NCBI RefSeq assembly: GCF_002850255.1
Contig: NZ_CP022522.1
Location: forward strand, 3,285,125 to 3,349,124
Direction of reading: 5' to 3'
Length of the DNA: 64,000 bases
From: Pseudoalteromonas sp. NC201
GTDB lineage: Bacteria > Pseudomonadota > Gammaproteobacteria > Enterobacterales > Alteromonadaceae
This document shows positions 43,019 to 52,905 of the stretch, in pieces (position 1 is the stretch's first letter; each line of letters opens with the position of its first letter). The notes below the pieces were generated by a model that was not told where the DNA came from, did no database searches, and saw nothing but the letters and a program-made list of their open reading frames with translations. A program made the position numbers and the translations under genes.

Positions 43019-43426
43019 ATGTCGATAAAGATCAAGACAACGGATACCAACAAACCAAATGGCACAGGGCTTGCACGGATAGTCAAAGCAACGCATTGCT
43101 CGGCGAAAGGAATGAAAGCGGCTTATAAAGAAGAGTCGGCATTTAGACAAGAAACGTGGTTACTGGTGGCAAGTCTTCCTTTATCAATCATATTGGCGCA
43201 AAGTATTGCTCAGTGGGCCTTATTGGTCGGTAGTGTACTGTTGATATTGGTCATAGAACTTATCAACTCGGCAATCGAAGCGCTGACAGATCGAGTGAGT
43301 ACCGAGCATCACTTACTATCTGGTCGTGCAAAAGATATGGCATCAGCGGCCGTTACGCTGACATTATTAATTAGCTCGTTAATTTGGATAGCTGCCGCAG
43401 TGGAGTGGTTCAACACCATAACCTAA
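43019..43426 (+). CDS. dgkA: Diacylglycerol kinase
   Basis: Small inner-membrane kinase recycling diacylglycerol to phosphatidic acid. The 135-residue protein has three membrane segments (about 47-64, 66-84, 108-128). It carries the family signature ESAFRQE on the first surface helix and VIELINSAIEALTDRVS with the catalytic glutamate and metal-binding residues. GGGA lies 8 bases before the ATG. Monocistronic. Confidence 0.95.
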   Translation: MSIKIKTTDTNKPNGTGLARIVKATHCSAKGMKAAYKEESAFRQETWLLVASLPLSIILAQSIAQWALLVGSVLLILVIELINSAIEALTDRVSTEHHLLSGRAKDMASAAVTLTLLISSLIWIAAAVEWFNTIT

Positions 43427-43447
43427 AATTACGCGTGGTTTTGATAC

Positions 43448-43484
43448 AAAAAAATGGCGGCTAAATTTTTAGCCGCCATTTTTT
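43448..43484. terminator. Bidirectional terminator between dgkA and the M16 gene
   Basis: AAAATGGCGGCTAAA pairs with TTTAGCCGCCATTTT, with A and T tracts on both sides. Confidence 0.9.
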
Positions 43485-43501
43485 ATTAAGCTGAATAATC
43501 G

Positions 43502-46378
43502 TTATTCAAACACTTTTTCTACATCCAACGTTTTAATATTCTTACTTGGAATATTTAGCGGGTATGTAGCAATTTCAGCATCTTCTGCCAGCAATACATC
43601 AGGCTTTTTCGTGTTATAAGTCATAGGAGATGGCTGCTCAGCACTTAGGCGCTTCGCCATATCTTTTGCATCACCAGTGATAAACACATAGTGAATATCT
43701 TCGGTCTGCAAGTTCTCTTTGATAACTCGATTGATATCTTCAACAGACAGCGACGCTAGCTGCTTTGTCACATAGGCAACAAACTCATCGGTGTTGTAGA
43801 ACTGGCTATCAAGTGCATAACCTAGCTGTCTATCTTGGCTCGCCACCATTTGCGGCACAAAGTTGATTAAGAAGTTACGTGTTGCTTCAAAGTCTGCTTG
43901 GCTCATCCCTTCTTTGATCAGCTTATCGAGTTCAAACAATGCAGTACGCGTTGCAAAATGGGCATCGTTATTAGAACGAAGTGGGCGTAACCACACTTGG
44001 AAAATTTGCTCACTACGACCTAAGTTTGCATCCGGCTTAGTTTGGAACATACCACGAGGGAAGTATTCGATATATGCATAATCACCATAGTTCATACCAC
44101 GTACCTGACGGATACGCTGGTACAAGTGGCTGTTTGAACTGCGATGCTCACCAAAGTATGAACGCACTAACCAAAGCGCAGCCCAGTCTTTGCTGCTACG
44201 AACCGTGTCGATTGGGAAACCAAAAGAGACCGCTGTTGATTTTGCATTCTTTTCTACGATGGTTGCGTGATGACCAGATAGTTTAGGGGCATCTGGCACT
44301 TGTAAACGCGCTTCTTCGCCTTTAGGTAAAGCCGCAAGATCGTTAAACATCGCTTCTTTTAGCTGTTTATCGAGTGCACCTGTGATACCCACGTTAAGTT
44401 TAGCTTGAGTAAATTGCTGAGCGTAAAAAGCCTTAACGTCATCCAGTGTGATTGCTTCTAAGTCTGATAAATCACCAAAGTTATAGCTTTCGTATGGGTG
44501 GCCTTTGTACAGCTCGTGATAAAGCACTTCTTTACCTAGTTCTTCATCATTTGACGCTTTCAAACCAGCCTTAATGCCGTCGATTAGCTCTTTTTTCAGA
44601 CGTTTAAAATCATCTTCTCTGAACCCTGGGCTCAAAAGCTGCTGACTCACAATGCCATACCATTGATCAGCGTTATCTTTATGAATACGACCACGTAAAG
44701 AAATCATTTCTTTATCGATTTGATAACCGAAGCTACCAGCAATAGGATACAGCGCCTTTTGAATTTCTTTGTATGATTGCGACTCACTTCCGCCATTGGC
44801 AATCATAGCCGCAGTAAGCGCAGCAAGACCTTTTTTACCTGCAGGATCTGCGGCAGCACCTGTGTAAAAAAGAAAGTTCACATCCACCAGCGGTGAATTA
44901 TTGGTCTTGTCTAATACGTTGAAATGACGCGTTACTGGCTTGTCCATTTTTGCCACTAACTTGTCTAAGTTAACTTCCTTATCAAAACCAGGCACAGACT
45001 CAAGTGCAGACATAGTCACCGTTGTGCGGCTGCTGTCCACAAAGTATTTATTGGCAATATCACGAATGTCTTTCGCAGTGACTTTATCTGCACTTGCATA
45101 AAGCGCATTCACCACTTCAGGGTCACGCTCAAAATGCATGTAGCTTGCGAGTGTCGAAGCAATAGATTGTGATGAGTCAAGGCCGTTAATAAAGCTGTAC
45201 TTTAGGTTTGATTTAAGTGCAGCAAGTTTATTTTCATCTACTAGCTCTGTGCGTGCTTTTGCGTATGTGTTATTGATTGCATCACGCACTGTCGCCAAAT
45301 CTTTTTCATCTTCAACTTTAACGAAAACATGCAGAAGACCAGGGTCTTTGGTTTCAGGGTTGTAGGTAAACATTTGGCTTGCAAGCTGTTTGTCTACCAC
45401 CAGCTCTTGGTATAACTCAGAGTTTTGAGAGAAGTATAACTGCGAGATCAAATCAAGCGCAGCTCGGTCTTTTTTCTTCGGCTCCCATGCAGTACCTTTA
45501 TATGAAACAAGCAACCAGTGACCAGGTAAGCCATCATATTTTTCATGGACGTAACGTGCTTTCTCTTGTTTAGGCTCAACTGGAATATCAGCTTGATAAT
45601 CACCCTTTTTCCAATTACCCCAGTGCTTTTTCACCATAGCCATGGTTTCTTTTGGATCTACGTCACCCACAATGACAAGCGATACGTATTCTGGCTTGTA
45701 AAAACGTTCAAAGAAGGTTTTACCATAGGCCATTTGATCTGGCATTGCTTCGATGTCTTCAAAAAAGCCCATCGTTGTGTGTTTATAGGTATGTTTATCA
45801 AATGCTTCTTTTCTTACCGCAGAAAGCAGTTTTCGAACTGGGCTGGCATTATTTTTAAGGTATTCACCTTTCACGGTTAGTGCTTCAGTACGAAACTGTT
45901 CTTCACTGTAAGTCAGGTTCTGAAAGATATCCGCTTCGATTTCTAATACTTTATCTAAATGCTGCTTCGAGAAATTTAGGTGATAGTTCGTGTAGTCATT
46001 GGTGGTGTAGGCGCGATTATCAACACCTGAATTTTTTAGAATGTCTGAATAAACGTCTTGTGGATACTTTTCTGAGCCTTTGAACATCATATGCTCAAAG
46101 AAGTGAGCGAAGCCGGTTTTACCCGCTTCGACTTCATTACGCGAACCAACAGAAACCGGGATCTGTAGCGATACCACATCAGGATAGTTAGTTTTAACTA
46201 CCATGACGCGAAGGCCATTTTCTAGCTCTTCCAAAACATAATCTTGGGCGAATACTTTATTGGATTGGGCAGCTTGAGTACTTTCAGCTGACTGTTGGGC
46301 TTGGTTTGAATTCGTCGCTGCGCAGCCACTAAGCGCTAAGCTTACGGCAAAGCTGGTTGCTAGTAATTTGAATTTCAT
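43502..46378 (-). CDS. M16-family zinc metallopeptidase, predicted lipoprotein
   Basis: Pitrilysin-type peptidase of 958 residues made of two tandem M16 halves. Lipoprotein signal: MKFKLLATSFAVSLALSGC with Cys19. The inverted zinc motif is H92-F-F-E95-H96 in GFAHFFEHMMFKG, with the distal glutamate in LTVKGEYLKN about 76 residues later. The second half (about 480-930) lacks the motif, as usual. Probably degrades peptides at the envelope. The ATG at 46378 has TAGGA at 8 bases; the longer frame to 46483 lacks conservation and a signal. Stand-alone. Confidence 0.92.
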   Translation of the reverse strand: MKFKLLATSFAVSLALSGCAATNSNQAQQSAESTQAAQSNKVFAQDYVLEELENGLRVMVVKTNYPDVVSLQIPVSVGSRNEVEAGKTGFAHFFEHMMFKGSEKYPQDVYSDILKNSGVDNRAYTTNDYTNYHLNFSKQHLDKVLEIEADIFQNLTYSEEQFRTEALTVKGEYLKNNASPVRKLLSAVRKEAFDKHTYKHTTMGFFEDIEAMPDQMAYGKTFFERFYKPEYVSLVIVGDVDPKETMAMVKKHWGNWKKGDYQADIPVEPKQEKARYVHEKYDGLPGHWLLVSYKGTAWEPKKKDRAALDLISQLYFSQNSELYQELVVDKQLASQMFTYNPETKDPGLLHVFVKVEDEKDLATVRDAINNTYAKARTELVDENKLAALKSNLKYSFINGLDSSQSIASTLASYMHFERDPEVVNALYASADKVTAKDIRDIANKYFVDSSRTTVTMSALESVPGFDKEVNLDKLVAKMDKPVTRHFNVLDKTNNSPLVDVNFLFYTGAAADPAGKKGLAALTAAMIANGGSESQSYKEIQKALYPIAGSFGYQIDKEMISLRGRIHKDNADQWYGIVSQQLLSPGFREDDFKRLKKELIDGIKAGLKASNDEELGKEVLYHELYKGHPYESYNFGDLSDLEAITLDDVKAFYAQQFTQAKLNVGITGALDKQLKEAMFNDLAALPKGEEARLQVPDAPKLSGHHATIVEKNAKSTAVSFGFPIDTVRSSKDWAALWLVRSYFGEHRSSNSHLYQRIRQVRGMNYGDYAYIEYFPRGMFQTKPDANLGRSEQIFQVWLRPLRSNNDAHFATRTALFELDKLIKEGMSQADFEATRNFLINFVPQMVASQDRQLGYALDSQFYNTDEFVAYVTKQLASLSVEDINRVIKENLQTEDIHYVFITGDAKDMAKRLSAEQPSPMTYNTKKPDVLLAEDAEIATYPLNIPSKNIKTLDVEKVFE

Positions 46379-46649
46379 GAATTTGGTCCTAATCATATTT
46401 TTTATTCTAAGTAAGTCGTGTTCACTTACGTTAGTAAACCTCCTGATTATGCCCCAAAGCCATACTAATTCGCTAATTTCCAAGGTGATTTACCATCCTA
46501 ATGTGTAAACAAATATGAAATTTTGGTTTGAGCACTTGAGATAAATTCATAATTATTGAAATTCTTTCATTAAAAAAAATCTATCTAGACGTCTAAATGG
46601 CTGCTATATTAGTAAAGAGATACAGAAATGCTTTTGTGGAATGAGGATT

Positions 46650-47606
46650 ATGGCTTTAACGCTTCAAGAGAAAATCATTGACCCTAACCAAGGGGTATAT
46701 TTAATTGGTACCACACCACCTAAGATTGGCACCGACCCAGAGCAGCTAAAATCAATTGCCGCTAAGCTTTTGGGCCGTTTACATGAGATTGAATACGACG
46801 GCGTGATCATCTATGACATTCAAGATGAAAGCAGCCGTACTCAAGTACCACGTCCATTTCCTTTTAAGCACACCGTTGATCCGTGTGAATATAGTCAGTT
46901 GATCCGCGAATTATCACACCTTGATGTAATTACGTATAAAAGTGTGGCACAGCGCGATAGTGAGGCTTTTGGCGATTGGTTAAGCAGCACAAAACAGCAA
47001 TATGGGTTAAACAATCTAGTATTAGTGGGCAGTCCGTCTTCACAAGGCGATATTAAGTTGCCGCTTTCTGAAGCCTATAAGGTATTGAAGCATCATCAAG
47101 ATGACTTTTTCTTAGGTGGTGTAACTATCGCAGAGCGCCACGCCAGTAAGCGTAATGAACACGAAAGGTTAATTGATAAAACAGAGCAAGGCTGCCAATT
47201 CTTTGTTTCCCAAGCAGTGTATGACGCTCAAGCAACCATAGATCTTATTACGAGCTATGCTCGCACCTGTAAACAGCAAGGGCAAACACCAAAACGCATT
47301 ATTCTTACCTTTACTCCATGTGGTGGAGAAAAGACCTTGCAGTTTATGGAGTGGCTGGGGATCTCAGTACCAGAAGCAACCAAATGGCGCATGTTAGATT
47401 CAGAAAACACACTAAGTGAGTCAATTCGTATTTGTAGAGAGAATCTAGATCAAATCTTAAAAAGCTGCTCACACCTAGATATTTCTCTTGGCTTAAATAT
47501 TGAGAGCTTAACAAACCGAAAAGAAGAAATTGACGCGTCGATAAACCTTTATCGACTGTTGAAGGCGACCATGGAACTATGCCTTGCGGAAAAGCAAATT
47601 GCTTAA
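46650..47606 (+). CDS. Methylenetetrahydrofolate reductase-family protein, not MetF
   Basis: Protein of 318 residues with the MTHFR/PF02219 TIM-barrel pattern: YDGVIIYDIQDESSRTQVPRP, VITYKSVAQRD, NNLVLVGSPSSQG, FFLGGVTIAERHASKRNEHE and GCQFFVSQAVYDAQATIDLI. It differs from canonical MetF in the N-terminal region and probably represents a paralog acting on another folate or with another partner. The ATG at 46650 is favoured by GGA/AGG spacing; an ATG nine bases earlier is possible. Followed directly by a MITE copy. Confidence 0.75.
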   Translation: MALTLQEKIIDPNQGVYLIGTTPPKIGTDPEQLKSIAAKLLGRLHEIEYDGVIIYDIQDESSRTQVPRPFPFKHTVDPCEYSQLIRELSHLDVITYKSVAQRDSEAFGDWLSSTKQQYGLNNLVLVGSPSSQGDIKLPLSEAYKVLKHHQDDFFLGGVTIAERHASKRNEHERLIDKTEQGCQFFVSQAVYDAQATIDLITSYARTCKQQGQTPKRIILTFTPCGGEKTLQFMEWLGISVPEATKWRMLDSENTLSESIRICRENLDQILKSCSHLDISLGLNIESLTNRKEEIDASINLYRLLKATMELCLAEKQIA

Positions 47607-47613
47607 TGCAGTC

Positions 47614-47930
47614 TAGGGCCTGTTGCTCTTCCAAGTTTGTTTTTGCAGCAGTTTGATTGGTATTTATACAAGGCAGAGCCTGCGTAGCATAGTCATTCTA
47701 TGTAAGTCTGGCGATAAAGACTTTGTGCTCCTGCAAAGTCACCTTACCCCACATCCTTGTGGGGCAACACAGAAGAAATGCCAATCAAGCGCTGCCCTTT
47801 GGGTTCACCTGAGTGCGCTTTGTTCATTGTTGCTCAACTTTTGCCTAGATTACTAGGCGGCAAGTCGAGCGTCGCGACCAAAACACACTCAGAAGAACAA
47901 AAATCAAACAGCGAAGGCCAACAGGCCCTA
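47614..47930. mobile_element. MITE-like repeat, family A, copy 2 (317 bp)
   Basis: Perfect 12-bp terminal inverted repeats TAGGGCCTGTTG (47614-47625) and CAACAGGCCCTA (47919-47930). The body matches copy 1 at 1472-1738 closely, except for about 50 extra bases near 47710-47765. These contain two hairpins, GACTTTG/CAAAGTC and CCCCAC/GTGGGG. No protein is encoded; short frames in it match those in copy 1. Confidence 0.85.
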
Positions 47931-47956
47931 AAGCCAGCTTCATCAAGCTGGCTTTT
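47931..47956. terminator. Terminator after the MITE, serving uppP and the MTHFR-like gene
   Basis: AAGCCAGCTT, loop CATC, AAGCTGGCTT then TT. The stem is 8-10 bp. Confidence 0.75.
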
Positions 47957-47989
47957 CTGTTAACCTTGCTGAATTATCCAAAGCCCAGA

Positions 47990-48790
47990 TTAACTTAGGC
48001 TCAAGAAAGCGATTAATCCCACCCCAAGTAGCAAGCGGTAAATGACAAATGGCATCATGCCCATGCGCTCTATGATTTTCAGGAAAAAGAAGATACAGGC
48101 ATAAGCTGAGATAAACGACAGTGCTGCACCACTTAATAACGCATTCCAATCAACCACTTCATCGCCGGTAGCAAGCTCTAAACTGTAATACAATCCCATC
48201 ATCGAAATGACTGGAATAGACATTAAAAACGAAAAGCGCGCCGCACTTTTCTTATCAAGCCCAAGTAATAAACCTGCGGTGATGGTAATACCTGAACGCG
48301 ATGTGCCAGGAATAACAGCGGTAATTTGCGCAAGCCCCAGTATCAATGCGCTTTTCCAGTTTAAGGCAAATTCGTCTTTGATTTGTTTCGCTTTCACGTC
48401 GGCATACCAAAGCAGTAAACCAAATACTATCGTCGATGTTGCAATCACCCAAGCACTACGTAAATAAACTTCTACGATATCCTTAAGCAGTGGAGCTAAG
48501 ATCACGAATGGAATAGTGGCAACCACAATACACCAAGTCAGCCGGCTTTCTTTCGAGTGCGTACCTGAGAATGATTTGAACCATCCTGCCAGTAGGCTGA
48601 CAATGTCTTGTCGAAAATAAATAACGACAGCCAGCAAAGTACCAACATGAACAGCAACATCAAAGGCAAGGCCCTGATCTTGCCAACCTAGTACCTGTGA
48701 AGGTAGCAGTAAGTGGGCAGAACTCGAAATAGGTAAAAATTCAGTGAGACCTTGAATAATTGCAAGGACGACAATCTCAATAAAGCTCAT
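47990..48790 (-). CDS. uppP: Undecaprenyl-diphosphate phosphatase
   Basis: Integral membrane BacA-type enzyme of 266 residues, recycling the lipid carrier for peptidoglycan and O-antigen. Motifs: [19 protein letters not shown] with the catalytic Glu and Ser residues, and [20 protein letters not shown] with the essential Arg. The ATG at 48790 overlaps the folK stop as ATGA, showing translational coupling; the longer frame to 48847 lies inside folK. It is the last gene of folB-folK-uppP. Confidence 0.95.
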   Translation of the reverse strand: MSFIEIVVLAIIQGLTEFLPISSSAHLLLPSQVLGWQDQGLAFDVAVHVGTLLAVVIYFRQDIVSLLAGWFKSFSGTHSKESRLTWCIVVATIPFVILAPLLKDIVEVYLRSAWVIATSTIVFGLLLWYADVKAKQIKDEFALNWKSALILGLAQITAVIPGTSRSGITITAGLLLGLDKKSAARFSFLMSIPVISMMGLYYSLELATGDEVVDWNALLSGAALSFISAYACIFFFLKIIERMGMMPFVIYRLLLGVGLIAFLSLS

Positions 48791-49275
48791 TGCTTGGGAA
48801 ACTCCACTTTCCATAATTTTTGAGTTGGGTTGTGATACTCCTGCCATAACTGAGCAATGCTTTTACCCTCAACAGGATGGATAAAATCAGGAGCTAGTTC
48901 AGCTAATGGCTGAAGCACGAAGGCATTTTTGGTTATTTCATCCCGAGGCAACTGAGCGGGTGATGAACAAATAAGGTGGTCATAAAAGAGAATATCGAGA
49001 TCTAACGTGCGTGGACTAAACTTCTTTTCACTACAGCGACGACCATGATCGTATTCTATCGACTTGAGCAGTTTATATACTTCGTTTAAAGACAGCTGTG
49101 TTTGTGCAGCAAAGACCGAATTATAAAAGTTATTTCCTGCAAATCCGACGGCTTCACTCTCAAACACACTCGAATGTTGAAAATCCGGAAAGTGTTTTAT
49201 CAATACCCTCAAGCCACTCAGCAAATTTTTTTCTTTTTCTATGTTTGAGCCGAGACTGATAAAAATTTGTGCCAT
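48787..49275 (-). CDS. folK: 6-hydroxymethyl-dihydropterin pyrophosphokinase
   Basis: Folate-pathway enzyme of 162 residues transferring pyrophosphate from ATP to the pterin. It begins [20 protein letters not shown], typical for FolK, and carries [10 protein letters not shown] and the [10 protein letters not shown] signature with metal aspartates, preceded by FSPRTLD. Starts 8 bp after folB ends and overlaps uppP by four bases. The pathway partner FolB is directly upstream. Confidence 0.95.
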   Translation of the reverse strand: MAQIFISLGSNIEKEKNLLSGLRVLIKHFPDFQHSSVFESEAVGFAGNNFYNSVFAAQTQLSLNEVYKLLKSIEYDHGRRCSEKKFSPRTLDLDILFYDHLICSSPAQLPRDEITKNAFVLQPLAELAPDFIHPVEGKSIAQLWQEYHNPTQKLWKVEFPKQ

Positions 49276-49282
49276 GATAATT

Positions 49283-49633
49283 CTACTTCTTACGCACAAT
49301 TTCTACACCAACCGTTTGTGCTTGTGGCACGGCAGCAGGTTTACTCACTTTTATAAGCACTTGTTGTACATTAAATTCATTTAGGATCATTGCGGCAAGC
49401 TGTTCAACTAACGTTTCTAATAGCTCTACTGGTTTTGCTTGGGTATGCGCAATAATACGCTCACTCACTTTGGCATAATCAACCGCCAAACTAATATCGT
49501 CATGGCGAGCGGCAGCGCTAATATCGGTCAACATCTCAACATCAAAGTAAAGGCTTTGTTTACTTTCTTTTTCAAAGTCGTACACTCCTATTATGGCTTC
49601 GACGTGTAGCTGTGAGATATAGACTTTATCCAT
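49283..49633 (-). CDS. folB: Dihydroneopterin aldolase
   Basis: Cleaves 7,8-dihydroneopterin to the hydroxymethyl pterin used by FolK. The 116-residue protein shows VEAIIGVYDFEKESKQSLYF with the substrate glutamate, VDYAKVSERI, ETLVEQLAAMIL and the catalytic lysine in VLIKVSKPAAVP. GGAG at 6 bases supports the ATG at 49633 over one five codons upstream. Divergent from plsY, as in E. coli. Confidence 0.94.
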   Translation of the reverse strand: MDKVYISQLHVEAIIGVYDFEKESKQSLYFDVEMLTDISAAARHDDISLAVDYAKVSERIIAHTQAKPVELLETLVEQLAAMILNEFNVQQVLIKVSKPAAVPQAQTVGVEIVRKK

Positions 49634-49757
49634 GTAAACTCCAAACATGTTTATCGCTGTAATTCACCCGCATTTTCTAATCGCAATTCGCGATCTGTGC
49701 AGGACTTAAGACCGCCGATCATAGCCCAAAACAACGCAATAAAAAATAAGGAAGACA

Positions 49758-50348
49758 GTGTTAATCAGTTTAATGTGCGTATGTGCTTATTTATTGGGAT
49801 CGATTTCCTCAGCGATTCTGGTTTGTCGGTTATTCAATCTACCAGATCCACGCTTTAATGGTTCTAATAATCCAGGCGCAACCAATGTATTAAGATTGGG
49901 AGGAAAGATCCCAGCTGCGCTGGTGCTCGTCTTCGATATTTTAAAGGGAACCATCCCGGTGTGGGGAGCCTACTTTCTGAAAATAGAACCTGTGTGGTTA
50001 GGTGCAATAGCCGTAAGCGCATGCCTTGGTCACATTTATCCTATTTTCTTCCACTTTAACGGTGGTAAAGCGGTAGCAACGGCATTTGGTGCGCTATTAC
50101 CGATCGGCTTGTCATTGGGTGGGCTATTGATTAGTACGTGGCTCGTGGTGCTAGCGCTAACACGCTATTCTTCACTCGCAGCGATTGTCGCAGTCGCAGC
50201 AGCTCCACTTTACACATGGTGGATAAAACCGCTTTATACGGTGCCGGTAAGCTTTTTAACTGTGGTGATTATTATTCGTCATAGGGCAAATATTAAAAGG
50301 CTCTTGAGTGGTAAAGAGCCCAAGGTGGGGAAAAAGTCTAAAGACTAA
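49758..50348 (+). CDS. plsY: Glycerol-3-phosphate acyltransferase PlsY
   Basis: Membrane enzyme of 196 residues using acyl-phosphate to acylate glycerol-3-phosphate, starting phospholipid synthesis. The conserved loops are [55 protein letters not shown] and the C-terminal [19 protein letters not shown]. It uses GTG as start, with AAGGA 6 bases upstream. Its end overlaps a hairpin shared with the convergent tsaD. Confidence 0.95.
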   Translation: MLISLMCVCAYLLGSISSAILVCRLFNLPDPRFNGSNNPGATNVLRLGGKIPAALVLVFDILKGTIPVWGAYFLKIEPVWLGAIAVSACLGHIYPIFFHFNGGKAVATAFGALLPIGLSLGGLLISTWLVVLALTRYSSLAAIVAVAAAPLYTWWIKPLYTVPVSFLTVVIIIRHRANIKRLLSGKEPKVGKKSKD

Positions 50349-50362
50349 GGTCTAGACTTTTT
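50331..50362. terminator. Bidirectional terminator embedded in plsY and tsaD ends
   Basis: AAAAAGTCTA (50331-50340) pairs perfectly with TAGACTTTTT (50353-50362). The stem includes the last codons of both genes, so their C-terminal residues are constrained by the hairpin. Confidence 0.75.
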
Positions 50363-51365
50363 CTAGACTATCCAGCGGCCAACGTGGCTTAGTCTTCATA
50401 TCAAGTGGCGCATGCTGACCTGCTTTTAGGCGCTGCATTCCTGCATAAGCTATCATCGCCCCATTGTCTGTACAAAATTCAGTGCGCGGATAATAAACTC
50501 GCCCTTTCATGCCAAGCATCATGCGCTCAAGCTTTTGCCTAAGTTCTGTATTGGCGCTGACGCCACCTGCAATCACCAGGCTTTTAATGCCTGTTTCTTT
50601 CAGTGCCCGCTTGCACTTAATCGCTAGTGTTTCTACGACCGCAGTTTGAAAGGCATGAGCGATATCTGCTTTCGTTTGCTCATCACCGCCTTCATTACGG
50701 ATCGTGTTTGCCGCTGCGGTTTTTAATCCACTGAAACTAAAATCCAGACCTGGTCTGTCTGTCATCGGTTTTGGAAAAGTAAATCGCCCTGCTTGACCCT
50801 GTGTCGCCATTTTCGCAAGCATTGGGCCGCCAGGATAATCAAGACCGAGTAGCTTTGCGGTTTTATCAAATGCTTCACCAGCAGCATCATCCACTGACTC
50901 ACCAAGTACCTCATACTCACCGATACCTGAGACTTTGACCATCATGGTATGACCACCAGAGACTAGCAGCGCGACGAATGGGAACTCTGGTTTATCGTCT
51001 TCAAGCATAGGGGCAAGCAAATGGCCTTCCATATGATGTACGGCAACGGCTGGGATCCCCCAACCAAATGCTAACGAGCGACCAATTGAGGTGCCAACTA
51101 ACAGAGCACCGACCAAACCCGGCCCTGCGGTATAAGCAATGCCATCAAGGTCTTCAGGACCGCAACCCGCTTGCGCGAAAGCAGCTTCAATAAGAGGGAT
51201 CGTTTTGCGTACATGATCACGAGAAGCAAGTTCAGGCACTACCCCACCATAATCGGCGTGTACTTTTACCTGAGAATATAATTGATGTGCCAACAGCCCT
51301 TGCTCATCATCATAAATAGCAATACCCGTCTCATCACATGAGGATTCTATACCCAAAATACGCAA
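50352..51365 (-). CDS. tsaD: tRNA t6A synthesis protein TsaD
   Basis: Catalytic subunit of the complex that adds threonylcarbamoyl to A37 of ANN-decoding tRNAs. The 337-residue protein matches E. coli TsaD in length and has the family start [19 protein letters not shown], the metal-binding [11 protein letters not shown], and [20 protein letters not shown] and [14 protein letters not shown] for nucleotide binding. Not accompanied by rpsU here. It ends tail to tail with plsY. Confidence 0.97.
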   Translation of the reverse strand: MRILGIESSCDETGIAIYDDEQGLLAHQLYSQVKVHADYGGVVPELASRDHVRKTIPLIEAAFAQAGCGPEDLDGIAYTAGPGLVGALLVGTSIGRSLAFGWGIPAVAVHHMEGHLLAPMLEDDKPEFPFVALLVSGGHTMMVKVSGIGEYEVLGESVDDAAGEAFDKTAKLLGLDYPGGPMLAKMATQGQAGRFTFPKPMTDRPGLDFSFSGLKTAAANTIRNEGGDEQTKADIAHAFQTAVVETLAIKCKRALKETGIKSLVIAGGVSANTELRQKLERMMLGMKGRVYYPRTEFCTDNGAMIAYAGMQRLKAGQHAPLDMKTKPRWPLDSLEKV

Positions 51366-51414
51366 GTTACTTTCTCCAAACTCTTTACTGCAGCCGCTGA
51401 TTATACGAAATCAG

Positions 51415-52008
51415 CTACTCAAGTTCCAAACCAATATTTGTTTGGCCGTCAGCTAGTGCCAAGGCCTTTAGCGACTTCACCGAGTCGCTGCTAATACGCC
51501 CCATATTTTCCACGTGTTCGATAAGCTCAGCGAGGATCTCAATTTCATACTGCATCTGCGGGTGTTCACGCACTAACTCATTCGTTGGAGATATATCTTC
51601 CGCCATCAACATAAACTCGATGTATTTAGCTACCGTTGCCTGAGAAATTTTGGCAACGCTTACAAACTCATGTTCATCTTTTGTCATTAGGCCTTGCAAC
51701 ATGCCTAACAGCGCTGTCGCTACATCGATTGCGGGATAGGTACCAAACATATCGAACTCACTGAGCTCAGGTACATTTGGTTCAACCTTTTCAACCAGCT
51801 TTTCTAAGCTAATTTTGCTCTTTGGCAGTAATATTTTCTCCCAGATTAAATTCAGCGCATTTCTGAGAACTTGCTCGTCGCCAAAACCCGTAGCCTCACT
51901 AAATAATGAATAATTTGGCAACATACGCTCAATAATAGCAGCACCTAAGACTGCCTTTTGAAGATAATTTAACTCTCTAATTCTTTGAAAGTTATTTGCT
52001 TTGCTCAT
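51415..52008 (-). CDS. yjaG: YjaG-family (DUF416) protein
   Basis: Conserved gammaproteobacterial protein of unknown function, 197 residues, all-helical in appearance. NYLQKAVLGAAIIERMLPNY, ALNLIWEKILLPKS and FGTYPAIDVATALLGMLQGL are recognisable DUF416 blocks. GGAAATAAGC precedes the ATG at 52008. The start overlaps the end of the upstream DUF2007 gene by 17 bp, so the two are probably translated together. Confidence 0.85.
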   Translation of the reverse strand: MSKANNFQRIRELNYLQKAVLGAAIIERMLPNYSLFSEATGFGDEQVLRNALNLIWEKILLPKSKISLEKLVEKVEPNVPELSEFDMFGTYPAIDVATALLGMLQGLMTKDEHEFVSVAKISQATVAKYIEFMLMAEDISPTNELVREHPQMQYEIEILAELIEHVENMGRISSDSVKSLKALALADGQTNIGLELE

Positions 52009-52339
52009 GCTTATTTCCACATTGCCAGCAATATTCAAACGCTGGTCCATTTAATTCTGCACAGTGGTTACATAGCCAATCCGACAGCTCGGCGGCACTG
52101 CGATGACGTGATTTGTTATAGTTTACCAATATTTCCTGAGCCTCGGGTAACTTTATTGCATAAACAAAGAGCTTGATGGCAGCTTGCTCTGCTGGAATTT
52201 CACCAATAGCACCTGACAAATGCTCACCTTGTAAGCGAACCTGAATATTCGCTTGTTCTAGTTGACCTTTGAGTAAATGCGCTTCAACAAAGCCGCTGAT
52301 AGCGCACAATTGCACCCAATGAAAAGATTGTTCACTCAT
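51992..52339 (-). CDS. DUF2007 domain protein with C-terminal zinc ribbon
   Basis: Protein of 115 residues. The N-terminal half (WVQLCAISGFVEAHLLKGQLEQANI then QVRLQGEHLSGAIGEIPA) is the PII-like DUF2007 fold often linked to signalling. The C-terminal CNHCAELNGPAFEYCWQCG is a four-cysteine zinc-ribbon. Function unknown. Overlaps the DUF416 gene downstream by 17 bp. Confidence 0.8.
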   Translation of the reverse strand: MSEQSFHWVQLCAISGFVEAHLLKGQLEQANIQVRLQGEHLSGAIGEIPAEQAAIKLFVYAIKLPEAQEILVNYNKSRHRSAAELSDWLCNHCAELNGPAFEYCWQCGNKHEQSK

Positions 52340-52448
52340 TGCATTATCTTCACTATTGAATTAGCACTCAATGTGCTCATTTGTTTCTTGATAAAATCAT
52401 TCATTATCATCACACTTAAACATCAAGCTATTCCATTAAAATACGACT

Positions 52449-52847
52449 ATGACTCTAACAACACCGGGCCTATTATTCCCAGCAATTTCTTTATTACTGC
52501 TCGCTTACACCAATCGCTTTTTGGTACTCGCACAATTGATCCGTGAATTAAACGCTCGAGAAGGCGACACCATAAGATCCTTGGTTAAAGCGCAAATCGA
52601 AAACTTAAGGAAACGAATTAGATTAATCAGACGAATGCAAGTATGGGGCGTAATTGCGTTTTTACTTTGTACGTCTTCAATGTTTGCCTTGTTCCTTGAA
52701 ATATCCTTACTTGGCGTAACATTATTTGGTGCGAGTCTCTGTAGCCTAACCTTATCATTGCTACTTTCTCTTTATGAAATCCACATTTCTTGCGATGCAA
52801 TCGAACTAGAATTGCAAAATATCGAGAAAAAACCTCAACAAGATTAG
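52449..52847 (+). CDS. DUF2721 membrane protein
   Basis: Protein of 132 residues with an N-terminal membrane segment (about 4-19, TTPGLLFPAISLLLLAYTNR) and a hairpin of two more (about 63-106). Between them is a basic cytosolic helix (AQIENLRKRIRLIRRMQ). The layout and TPGLLFPAISLLLLAYTNRF start are characteristic of DUF2721. No function is known. Separate from its divergent and downstream neighbours. Confidence 0.75.
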   Translation: MTLTTPGLLFPAISLLLLAYTNRFLVLAQLIRELNAREGDTIRSLVKAQIENLRKRIRLIRRMQVWGVIAFLLCTSSMFALFLEISLLGVTLFGASLCSLTLSLLLSLYEIHISCDAIELELQNIEKKPQQD

Positions 52848-52905
52848 CGGCCTTGTTACTGCCGACTATACTAACGTTGAGTCAGCATAAAAAGAGGAGC
52901 AATCT

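Noticed and set aside
45545..45880. 111-residue ORF inside the M16 gene
   Set aside because: Antisense shadow of a well-conserved peptidase, biased to aromatic residues as expected for such shadows.
47623..47963. Short proteins within the second MITE copy
   Set aside because: Their sequence derives from the repeat, differs by frame between copies and has no independent support.
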